Position numbers and translations under genes: made by a program. A DNA stretch of 5,282 nt from Saprospiraceae bacterium (GTDB taxonomy: Bacteria > Bacteroidota > Bacteroidia > Chitinophagales > Saprospiraceae), in the NCBI GenBank assembly GCA_023300835.1, contig JALZVB010000205.1, positions 1 through 5,282 of the forward strand, read 5' to 3'. Under the pieces are notes generated by a model. The model searched no databases. It saw only the letters and a list, made by a program, of their open reading frames with translations, and was not told the DNA's origin. Every line of letters starts with the position of its first letter. The stretch's first letter is position 1. Shown piece by piece: positions 1-5,282 of this stretch.

Positions 1-537
1 AAAAAAGCAAAAAAAGAAATTCTAAGTAGTTTCCGAGGTAACCTCAGACGTAATATTAATAAAGCGATCAAAACCACATCTATTGTAGAATGTGATCTTG
101 AAAAATGGTGGTCCAATTGTGCAAAAGCTTTTAAAGATCAGGGTAAACCCATCCCCTTCAACAAAGAGGTTGTTGAGCGATTGCACAAGTCCTATAACAG
201 CAGTCGTGAATATAAAATGAAAGTATGTATCGATGATGTTACTGGTGAGGTGTTGGCCGGTACGATTACACTGAGTGACAGAGAAGCTACTTATTATCTA
301 TATGGCTATTATTCGCCTATTGGCAAAAATCAAGGGGCCCTCAGTTACTTGTTATGGGATACGATATGTACCATAGAGACGCCACGATTTGACTTTGAAG
401 GAAGTATGCTTGATGGGGTAGAGTATTTTTTCAGATCATTTGGAACAGACCTGGTTCCCCATTTTAAAATATGGAAGATTAATAATCCGCTTTTGAAAAT
501 TCTGTTCAAACTTAAAAAACCTGCTCTCCTTGGATAA
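1..537 (+). CDS. FemAB-like / GNAT-fold acyltransferase, C-terminal part (5' partial)
   Basis: The reading frame is open from the first base of the window and ends at the TAA at 535-537, so 178 residues of the C-terminal part are visible and the true start lies upstream. The pattern is that of the FemAB-like/BioF2-like GNAT acyltransferase domain. A beta-rich stretch (MKVCIDDVTGEVLAGTITL) is followed by a YYLYGYYSP segment, then an ALSYLLWDTI helix. The hallmark C-terminal block follows, FDFEGSMLDGVEYFFRSFG, with the family's F-D-F-E-G-S and F-F-R-S-F-G elements. A basic tail, LLKILFKLKK, ends the protein. In Bacteroidota such proteins commonly sit in exopolysaccharide or lipopolysaccharide clusters and are thought to transfer acyl or aminoacyl groups to sugars; the exact substrate cannot be read here. 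The downstream gene overlaps its last codons, so the two are probably cotranscribed and translationally coupled. Family assignment is fairly sure, the substrate unknown. Confidence 0.85.
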   Translation, partial: KKAKKEILSSFRGNLRRNINKAIKTTSIVECDLEKWWSNCAKAFKDQGKPIPFNKEVVERLHKSYNSSREYKMKVCIDDVTGEVLAGTITLSDREATYYLYGYYSPIGKNQGALSYLLWDTICTIETPRFDFEGSMLDGVEYFFRSFGTDLVPHFKIWKINNPLLKILFKLKKPALLG

Positions 538-1618
538 GGGGCATGACAGAATACTGCAAGAACTCGGTGGACATCAATTCATTTCTGATAGGCTAGACAG
601 CAGCTTGTCATGGCTAGAAAAAAGTATGGCTATCTGTGACCACAATGGTTCGTCAGCATATATGACGCTATGGGGTAGATGGGCCGATCCTTATGCAGAG
701 ACGACAGGTTACTTGATTCCGACCTTACTACAAGCCAGTAAGCTGAGTGGAAAAAGTCAATTAGAAGAACCTGCTAATCAACAAGCAACATGGTTAATGT
801 CTCTGCAATCTCAGCAAGGCTATTATAAGACGGCTTTTGATAAGGATGAAGCTTTTGTGTTTGACACGGCACAGATTGTTCTAGGTCTGTTGTCATTGTA
901 TCAAGAGAATAATAACACGGCATTACTAGATAGTGCACATTCGGCAGTAGCTTGGTTAGAGTCACACCTGGATGAGGAAGGTTGTTTTGTATCCTATAAT
1001 TATGTTAGAGATTACAACCCCGCTTATTATGCAAGAATAGCTTGGCCAATGTTAGCCTATTATAAGCTTGCGCAAAAGTCCCCTTCCATACAGACGCTAG
1101 CGTTATACAACAGACTTATACAATTACGTCAAGAGAATGGCAGCTACCTCCAATGGGGCTTCCATCCCGATCAAGCCGCATATACACATACTATAGCCTA
1201 TACCCTAAGGGGTCTGTACGAATGTTCTAAAATTATAGAAGACAACAAAACACTACAACAAGTAATATCCAGTTGTGACATACTAGCAAACAAAATTTTA
1301 TCTGATGGAATTGCCGGCAGCTATACGACAGAATGGAAAGGTGATCATAAATACATATGCTCAGTAGGCTCTGCACAATTAGCTATCCTATATCTAAAAC
1401 GATATCAAGAAAACCCCAAGCCAACTTACCTAGATTGTATAACAACTTTGTTAAAACCATTATTAAAAGCCCAATGCCAATGGCCACATAAAGGCGCTCT
1501 TCCTGGAAGTATTCCATTATGGGGACCCTACCAACGAGCTAAGTACACCAACTGGACGCAGAAATTTTATTGTGATGCTTTGATGGGCATTATTGATAAA
1601 ACTGGAAAAGAAAGTTAA
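530..1618 (+). CDS. alpha/alpha-toroid (terpenoid cyclase-like fold) protein of a polysaccharide biosynthesis cluster
   Basis: A 362-residue soluble protein without signal peptide or membrane segment. The TTG start at 530 is the only common start before the conserved part. The frame closes upstream at a TGA (494-496), and the first in-frame ATG (626, residue 33) would cut off a likely helix. The sequence repeats helix pairs ending in Q/W-G-Y turns: LQSQQGYY (about 92-99), LDEEGCF (147-153), RQENGSYLQWG (200-210) and IAGSY (261-265). Other family-like elements are WADPYAETTGYLIPTL (51-66), VFDTAQIVLGLLSLY (110-124) and KYTNWTQKFYCDALM (338-352). This is the alpha6/alpha-barrel architecture of prenyltransferase/squalene-cyclase-like and six-hairpin glycosidase-like proteins, and relatives sit in exopolysaccharide loci (VpsJ-type naming is possible). 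The DxDD motif of true squalene-hopene cyclases is not seen, so I do not call it a cyclase; a role in glycan modification is inferred from context. It overlaps the preceding acyltransferase gene by 8 bases and is the last gene of that operon. Confidence 0.8.
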   Translation: MDKGHDRILQELGGHQFISDRLDSSLSWLEKSMAICDHNGSSAYMTLWGRWADPYAETTGYLIPTLLQASKLSGKSQLEEPANQQATWLMSLQSQQGYYKTAFDKDEAFVFDTAQIVLGLLSLYQENNNTALLDSAHSAVAWLESHLDEEGCFVSYNYVRDYNPAYYARIAWPMLAYYKLAQKSPSIQTLALYNRLIQLRQENGSYLQWGFHPDQAAYTHTIAYTLRGLYECSKIIEDNKTLQQVISSCDILANKILSDGIAGSYTTEWKGDHKYICSVGSAQLAILYLKRYQENPKPTYLDCITTLLKPLLKAQCQWPHKGALPGSIPLWGPYQRAKYTNWTQKFYCDALMGIIDKTGKES

Positions 1619-1638
1619 TCCGAAACCCTGTAGTCTTT

Positions 1639-1690
1639 TTGTAGTATACATGGCGACCACCCGTAGTAGGGGTCGTTAAGTGTACCACAA
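1639..1690. other. long imperfect hairpin in the gap after the polysaccharide operon
   Basis: Positions 1639-1658 pair with 1671-1690 over 20 positions: 15 Watson-Crick pairs, 3 G-U pairs (1647/1682, 1652/1677, 1653/1676) and two mismatches (1643/1686 and 1650/1679). The GC core is CGACC (1654-1658) with GGTCG (1671-1675). Above it a bulged A and two more C-G pairs close a 7-base loop (1662-1668). The G-U pairs form only in plus-strand RNA, which suggests an RNA-level role in the direction of the flanking genes. No T-run follows, so it is not a standard intrinsic terminator. It may end or stabilise the operon transcript, or act in the leader of the small exported-protein gene at 1727. Confidence 0.5.
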
Positions 1691-1726
1691 TCAATTTCTT
1701 GTCTTATAAGTACAAAAGCAAACGAC

Positions 1727-2092
1727 ATGAAAACTTTACTTACAACAATAATCGCAATAGCAACTTTAACAATCGGTTTTGCAACGACAACGCCACCAGC
1801 AAAGTTAATTGCAACTGCCGCTATAGAAATTGCAGCTGTGAATGTAGAGGGACATGAGCTATTTGAGTCAGCAAGTTATAATGTAGAAGAAGAGAACATA
1901 GAGTTTACAACAGTAGAGAATGTAGATATGATACAGATATTCAACGCAGAAGGAAATCTTGAGTTCCAATTGCCAGTGATGTCTAATCAAGTAAGTATAT
2001 CTAAAGCGCTATTTTCACAAGGAGAAAGTCAACTGGGGTTTATCATGTCAGGAAAAGCAGAAGTATTCATGACATCAGTAAATATGAAATAG
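1727..2092 (+). CDS. small exported protein of unknown function
   Basis: A 121-residue protein beginning at ATG 1727; the upstream sequence is A-rich (AAAAGCAAACGAC) with no Shine-Dalgarno motif, usual for Bacteroidota. Residues 1-20 form a signal peptide: one lysine, then a hydrophobic run (LLTTIIAIATLTIGFA) with likely cleavage near A19. The mature part is acidic and probably beta-rich. Its last 60 residues (NVDMIQIFNAEGNLEF...GFIMSGKAEVFMTSVNMK) loosely follow the rhythm of type IX secretion C-terminal sorting domains: a strand with an I-x-I-F/Y-N-x-x-G turn, later strands and a terminal lysine. The usual L-x-x-G-x-Y element is replaced by LFSQGESQLGF, so this is only a resemblance, and there is almost no cargo domain ahead of it. 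No family is recognised. The gene stands alone between the 1639-1690 hairpin and the terminator at 2146-2179. Confidence 0.75.
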   Translation: MKTLLTTIIAIATLTIGFATTTPPAKLIATAAIEIAAVNVEGHELFESASYNVEEENIEFTTVENVDMIQIFNAEGNLEFQLPVMSNQVSISKALFSQGESQLGFIMSGKAEVFMTSVNMK

Positions 2093-2145
2093 ATAGAATA
2101 TTAAGGGTAGATAAATAGAGAGACTAGTCATCTCTTATAAGTTTT

Positions 2146-2179
2146 AAAAAAAGCAGTTCCGTCAGGAACTGCTTTTTTT
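2146..2179. terminator. bidirectional intrinsic terminator between convergent genes
   Basis: A perfect 15-bp inverted repeat: seven A then GCAGTTCC (2146-2160), loop GTCA (2161-2164), then GGAACTGC and seven T (2165-2179). The GC-containing 8-bp core followed by a T-run on either strand makes it a classic rho-independent terminator in both directions. It ends the plus-strand gene finishing at 2092 and the minus-strand gene finishing at 2197. Confidence 0.95.
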
Positions 2180-2196
2180 ATGTGCACTAACAAACG

Positions 2197-2748
2197 TTAT
2201 GCCCTAGGTACCACTAACTGCTTATCAACAGGCGGCATAAAAAACTCTGAAGAAATGATAACAGGATCATCCCGATTCCAGAGTTTACTAAACCAACTTC
2301 TATTGGGATCTTCAGGAAGTTTCCATAGTAGTTTTATTTCGGCTTCATTTAAGGCATTAAAATATTTTATCTTAATGGTATAATTTTTATTGGCTTCTAG
2401 ATATATATTACCTTCTGAAAAACCTTCATCATTTAATTGCCAGTTAGATATGATAAGCTTGTCATCTATCCAGACAAGAATACCATCATCAACTCTTGCA
2501 GAAAAGGAAACGGTACCTGTTCTTGGTGTTTTCAATTGTCCCGTATACAATACAGAACAGTAATGGGGTTCTAGGCCTTGCACAGGGCTTTCTTCATTCC
2601 AATAAAAGTCAATTTTTGAGACGTACTGAGTACCCACATATTCATTAAAATTTATTCCATTGTAGTAATCTGCTTTAAGGTTACCCTGAGCATTCAATAA
2701 TGTAAATACGGGAACCAAGAATATTAATACGAGAGATAGCTTTTTCAT
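2197..2748 (-). CDS. secreted PA14-domain protein
   Basis: A 183-residue protein read leftward from ATG at 2748-2746. Residues 1-20 are a signal peptide (MKK, hydrophobic run, LLNA) with probable cleavage before Q21; no lipobox cysteine is present, so it should be soluble in the periplasm or outside. Residues about 22-142 form one PA14 domain. It opens with LKADYYNGINF, continues through FYWNEESPVQGL and YTGQLKTPRTGTVSFSARVDDGILVWIDDKLII, and ends with YTIKIKYFNALNEAEIKLLW. The D87-D88-G pair matches the conserved acidic site of the fold, which in carbohydrate-binding PA14 domains coordinates calcium. PA14 domains are beta-barrels found in adhesins, glycosidases and toxins, usually binding glycans. 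Here no catalytic domain accompanies it, only a 40-residue tail (ending DKQLVVPRA), so a glycan-binding or adhesin accessory role is inferred. It is monocistronic and converges on the terminator at 2146-2179. Confidence 0.88.
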   Translation of the reverse strand: MKKLSLVLIFLVPVFTLLNAQGNLKADYYNGINFNEYVGTQYVSKIDFYWNEESPVQGLEPHYCSVLYTGQLKTPRTGTVSFSARVDDGILVWIDDKLIISNWQLNDEGFSEGNIYLEANKNYTIKIKYFNALNEAEIKLLWKLPEDPNRSWFSKLWNRDDPVIISSEFFMPPVDKQLVVPRA

Positions 2749-2805
2749 ACTTTGTTTACTAATGGATTACTGTTACCAAGTTAATAAAAAAATACGAAAA
2801 CCTGA

Positions 2806-3108
2806 TATGTCATTCTTAAGATAGTCGTCTTTCTATTTGATAGGACCCAACAAGGTTTTGAAGAAACGCAAAACGGAATACTCTATTTATGGTTGATGGA
2901 ATATTTGTCGTATTTCCTATTTATTTTCTTCACAGTACATCTGTTCTTATATCTATTTTTTTCTTTTCGATTATACTATTACTATAGAGAATATTTACAA
3001 GAAGAATACTCTAATACTTATAAATATGAATTGCGCTGGCTGAGAAATTTTTTGTTTGTATATGCCTTCCTATTTGTTCACAACTCATTATTGAAAACGC
3101 AACCATAA
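2806..3108 (+). pseudogene. fragment of a membrane-anchored AraC/LytTR-type regulator
   Basis: The frame is open from 2806 (after a TGA at 2803) to the TAA at 3106-3108. The only conventional starts, TTG 2893 and ATG 2896, would give about 70 residues, yet protein-like sequence (FDRTQQGFEETQNGILYLW) continues upstream of them without a start codon. The visible part has a long hydrophobic helix (SYFLFIFFTVHLFLYLFFSFRL). A charged loop follows, REYLQEEYSNTYKYELRWLRNF, and then the beginning of another hydrophobic helix, LFVYAFLFV. The Y-S-N-T, E-L-R-W-L-R-N-F loop between two membrane helices resembles the membrane sensor region of Bacteroidota AraC- or LytTR-type regulators. The N-terminal helices and the whole DNA-binding domain are missing, and the frame ends ten residues into unrelated sequence. 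I read it as a gene remnant. A genuine 70-residue two-helix membrane protein starting at 2896 remains possible. Confidence 0.5.
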
Positions 3109-3506
3109 CAATAGAAGACGATTCCAAAGTCATAGTTAATAAGTTAGATCAACTAGAAACAAACCTCTCTAAAAGAACCAGGTTGGTTTATATATCTAAA
3201 CTAAAGAACGTTCCTGGGAGTAATATCGAGAAAGACAATAGCTCTTCAAACACGAACAGCGATATAAAGTGGATCGACTTTAAGATTAAAAACAATTCTT
3301 GGAAGCGCAATCACTTTGTTGTAACCGGTCCTAAAAAAGATGGCACTTCCTTTAGCTATGGATTTTCATTACTTCCCTATAAAACCAGAAAAGAAAGATG
3401 GTCTACTGGAACTCAAGTATTCAAAGAAAAAAAATCAGGAAGTAGAGAATTGTTGATTACCATATCAGCAAATAATGAAGCAAAATTGCTCAACTTGTTC
3501 AATTAA
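3036..3506 (+). CDS. conserved small secreted protein with a disrupted or non-standard 5' end
   Basis: The frame is open from 3030 to the TAA at 3504-3506. Its first common start codon, TTG 3183, gives only 107 residues, but convincing protein sequence lies upstream of it: IIENATITIEDDSKVIVNKLDQ and NLSKRTRLVYISKLKN. Before that, FFVCICLPICSQ looks like the end of a signal peptide, so I place the beginning tentatively at CTG 3036. The C-terminal half (IKWIDFKIKNNSW, VVTGPKKDGTSFSYGFSL, KERWSTGTQVFKEKKSG, LLITISANNEAKLLNLF) has the look of a beta-sandwich protein that I have the impression is widespread as a hypothetical protein in flavobacteria; its function is unknown. The signal-peptide-like stretch occupies the same bases as the last helix of the upstream regulator fragment, in another frame. 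The normal ATG start was therefore probably lost in a rearrangement, and the gene may no longer be expressed. Confidence 0.55.
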   Translation: MAEKFFVCICLPICSQLIIENATITIEDDSKVIVNKLDQLETNLSKRTRLVYISKLKNVPGSNIEKDNSSSNTNSDIKWIDFKIKNNSWKRNHFVVTGPKKDGTSFSYGFSLLPYKTRKERWSTGTQVFKEKKSGSRELLITISANNEAKLLNLFN

Positions 3507-3524
3507 AAGCAAACATAAAAAGCA

Positions 3525-3593
3525 AGAACCAAAACCGGCACTCGCTTTCCATCCCAAGAGCTTCGTTATAAACTTACTTATCCTTTGGGTCAT
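3525..3593 (-). pseudogene. possible N-terminal scrap of a lysophospholipid acyltransferase
   Basis: Read leftward from an ATG at 3593-3591, the first codons give MTQRISKFITKLLGWK and then ASAGFG. This resembles the N-terminus of Bacteroidota 1-acyl-glycerol-3-phosphate acyltransferase-like proteins, which start with a short amphipathic helix, an L-G-W-K motif and G-F before the catalytic H-T-S-N-W-D-F block. That block is absent: the frame runs on into the antisense of the neighbouring gene's end and no acyltransferase sequence follows. The match covers about 20 residues only, so chance is a real alternative. It lies in the same eroded strip as the other two remnants. Confidence 0.25.
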
Positions 3594-3684
3594 CTCTTGC
3601 AGAATTATAGGCTGCTAAAGTAATAGAAAGCTTTATTTCTAGATATGAGTAAAAAAAGGTACATTATTAATGTCTTATTAAAAA

Positions 3685-3711
3685 TTGAATAAATTATTAT
3701 TCTAACTTTTG
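3685..3711 (+). promoter_or_regulatory. candidate Bacteroidota promoter for the surface lipoprotein gene
   Basis: TAACTTTTG at 3703-3711 is close to the Bacteroidota -7 element TAnnTTTG (one base inserted or one mismatch), with a TTG at 3685-3687 in the -33 position. The 15-base spacing is shorter than usual, which weakens the call. It would give a leader of roughly 40 bases before ATG 3757. The rest of 3594-3756 holds only an AT-rich 6-bp inverted repeat (TAGAAA 3624-3629 / TTTCTA 3636-3641) and no gene that I can support. Confidence 0.25.
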
Positions 3712-3756
3712 TGACATTTTCTACAGCTACCGAATTATAGAGATAAAGAAAGAAAC

Positions 3757-5282
3757 ATGAAAAATATCAGAACACATTATCTCCATTACTTTCTCACTAT
3801 TGGTTTATTTACAATCTTGTTTTCTTGTGCCAAGGATGATATCAAAAGAACACCGATCAATACACCTATAGTTTTTCCTGAGCCATCAGAAGTGATCACA
3901 ACTAGTCTATATGGTCGTATTGTTGATTCTAATGACGAGGCTATCCAAGGAGCCACAGTGACTTGCCATAGTTGCTTAACAGAAATGGAAATGGAAACCG
4001 ACTCTACAGGTAATTTCTTGTTTAAAGACATTCAGAATAAAGGAAATTCTTCCTATCTGAGTATAGAATATGAAGGCATGTTCAAGGCATTCAGAAGAAT
4101 GGGAGTACTAGCAGATAAATTTAACTACACAGAAGTTCAACTAAAAGAAAAAGAATCCATAGGAGAATTAAATTCAAAGTCTGGGGGAACGCTATCTCAT
4201 GATTCAGGCGCTACCATTACACTTCCCGCTAATGGCATTGTAGATGCCAATGGGTTGCCTTATACAGGCACTTATGAAGTACATGTAGCCTGGATAAATC
4301 CTGATGCCACAGATCTCAACCAGAGTATGGTAGGTGATCTCAGTGGAATAGATGAGTCAGGCGCCGTACAAGCTTTATCTACTTATGGAATGCTCGTTGT
4401 TGAACTCATAGACCCTTTGGGCAATGAACTTAACTTGAAAGAAGGACAAGAAGCTGAGCTTAGTTTTCCTGTACCTGTTTCCATGAGATCCAATGCGCCA
4501 GCTATTATTCCGCTCTGGTCTTATGACGAAGACCATGGTTACTGGATAGAAGAAGGAGAGGCGGCTTTTACAGGTGAAGCTTATGTAGGGACCGTAAGAC
4601 ATTTTAGTTCTTGGAATGTGGATATTAAAGGTGAAGGGATAGATATCTCTGGACATATTTCCTTAACCTCTAGAAGCGTTGTGGCCGATGCGGCTTACTT
4701 TCAGGTATTTGTATGTAGCCCTACTATTGGACAACATGGTGGATGGTTATGTGAGGATGGCTCGTATTTATTTTACAACTTTCCAGCTAATGAAGCTTTT
4801 ACACTAAAGGTGATGGATTATTGCGGAGAAATCATTTATGAAGAAGAGCATAGTGGTTATTCCGAGAGTCAAGCGTTAGAGACAATATATGTAAATGCGC
4901 CTTCTATTGAGGTGATTCATGTTACTGGGAATGCAATTGATTGTGATCTGGAGGATGTTGATACGGGGGTAGTTGTTTTTAAAATGGAAGCCAATTCATT
5001 TTCTTTTCCTATTGTTAACGGAGCCTTTGACTTTAAAGCTTTAGTTTGTAACGACTTTGAGGCTATTATTAAAGTTTATGATATAGATAACTTAAGTGTT
5101 TCAGACCCCATTGATGTTTCAAGTTTTGATACGGAATTTGTTTTTAAAGATATTTTGGTTTGTTCAGAATTAGAAGAATATTTTCATCTAAACATTGAAG
5201 GTGTATTTGAAACAATTGAGGTTGACTATATATATACAGTAGCATCTTCATTTATCATCGATAGTGTATACTATACAGTCTA
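3757..5282 (+). CDS. surface-exposed lipoprotein with carboxypeptidase-regulatory-like and Ig-like domains (3' partial)
   Basis: The frame runs from ATG 3757 to the window end without a stop; 508 residues are visible and the C-terminus is missing. Residues 1-23 are a lipoprotein signal peptide with lipobox L-F-S-C (C24). The next residues A-K-D-D place lysine at +3 and aspartates at +4/+5, matching the surface lipoprotein export signal of Bacteroidota, so the protein should be displayed outside the outer membrane. Residues about 51-95 form a carboxypeptidase-regulatory-like beta-sandwich (LYGRIVDSNDEAIQGATVTC...TDSTGNFLFKDI) with a CHSC pair at 70-73. Residues about 125-290 form a conserved block with SGATITLPANGIVD, IPLWSYDEDHGYWIEEG (251-267) and HFSSWNVD (282-289), of the type seen in FAM171/CILP-like extracellular proteins. 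From about 296 come repeated cysteine-containing beta-domains (C320, C332, C356, C376, C411, C449). There is no sign of an enzyme active site; a structural, adhesive or ligand-binding role is inferred. The start is preceded by A-rich GATAAAGAAAGAAAC. Confidence 0.88.
   Translation, partial: MKNIRTHYLHYFLTIGLFTILFSCAKDDIKRTPINTPIVFPEPSEVITTSLYGRIVDSNDEAIQGATVTCHSCLTEMEMETDSTGNFLFKDIQNKGNSSYLSIEYEGMFKAFRRMGVLADKFNYTEVQLKEKESIGELNSKSGGTLSHDSGATITLPANGIVDANGLPYTGTYEVHVAWINPDATDLNQSMVGDLSGIDESGAVQALSTYGMLVVELIDPLGNELNLKEGQEAELSFPVPVSMRSNAPAIIPLWSYDEDHGYWIEEGEAAFTGEAYVGTVRHFSSWNVDIKGEGIDISGHISLTSRSVVADAAYFQVFVCSPTIGQHGGWLCEDGSYLFYNFPANEAFTLKVMDYCGEIIYEEEHSGYSESQALETIYVNAPSIEVIHVTGNAIDCDLEDVDTGVVVFKMEANSFSFPIVNGAFDFKALVCNDFEAIIKVYDIDNLSVSDPIDVSSFDTEFVFKDILVCSELEEYFHLNIEGVFETIEVDYIYTVASSFIIDSVYYTV

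Noticed and set aside
774..965. Open frame of 63 codons on the minus strand
   Set aside because: It lies wholly inside the well-supported toroid-protein gene on the other strand and has no recognisable domain.
1702..2142. The 10-mer TCTTATAAGT occurs at 1702-1711 and 2133-2142, flanking the small exported-protein gene like a target-site duplication
   Set aside because: Several 10-base repeats are expected by chance in 5 kb of AT-rich DNA, and there is no transposase or terminal inverted repeat between the copies.
2180..2383. Open frame of 67 codons on the plus strand
   Set aside because: It is antisense to the PA14 gene and starts at the edge of the terminator; the composition is that of an antisense shadow.
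3510..3549. AAAGCAAG / CTCGCTTT imperfect inverted repeat after the secreted-protein gene as a terminator
   Set aside because: One mismatch in eight pairs, a long loop and no T-run following it.
3645..3692. 15-codon frame MSKKRYIINVLLKIE upstream of the lipoprotein gene, a possible leader peptide
   Set aside because: Very short, in AT-rich sequence where such frames occur by chance; it also overlaps the promoter candidate.
3786..4031. Open frame of 81 codons on the minus strand
   Set aside because: It is antisense to the lipoprotein's signal peptide and first domain, which have clear motifs.
4375..4656. Open frame of 93 codons on the minus strand
   Set aside because: It is antisense to the most conserved block of the lipoprotein (IPLWSYDE to HFSSWN).

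Overview
This AT-rich window reads as a chromosomal piece of a Bacteroidota genome, most likely Flavobacteriia or a close relative. The clues are Bacteroidota-type proteins (a FemAB-like/GNAT sugar-nucleotide-cluster protein, a secreted PA14 protein, and a lipoprotein carrying the Bacteroidota surface-export signal), start sites without a clear Shine-Dalgarno sequence, and a flavobacterial-looking membrane regulator remnant. Taxonomy is an inference from family resemblance; no marker gene is present.

Layout. (1) 1-1618, plus strand: the 3' end of a polysaccharide-cluster operon. It holds the C-terminal part of a FemAB-like/GNAT acyltransferase and, overlapping its stop codon by 8 bases, a full-length alpha/alpha-toroid protein of the terpenoid-cyclase-like fold seen in exopolysaccharide loci. 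(2) 1639-1690: a long imperfect RNA hairpin in the gap after this operon. (3) 1727-2092, plus: a small exported protein of unknown function. (4) 2146-2179: a perfect 15-bp stem bidirectional terminator shared with the convergent gene. (5) 2197-2748, minus: a secreted PA14-domain protein. (6) 2806-3593: a decayed strip. It holds an internal fragment of a membrane-anchored AraC/LytTR-type regulator with no proper start and no DNA-binding domain. This is joined directly to a conserved small secreted protein that lacks a normal start codon, and then comes a possible N-terminal scrap of an acyltransferase on the minus strand. (7) 3757 to the window end, plus: a large surface lipoprotein (508 codons visible, still open), absent from a simple complete-ORF list because its stop lies outside the window.

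The genes do not form one pathway. The first two probably work together in envelope or extracellular polysaccharide synthesis. The rest are separate exported or surface proteins around a region of gene erosion. I see no defence system, CRISPR array, insertion sequence, tRNA or rRNA. The most notable points are the fused gene remnants at 2806-3593, the 20-position hairpin whose G-U pairs favour the plus-strand RNA, and the surface-export signature of the terminal lipoprotein.
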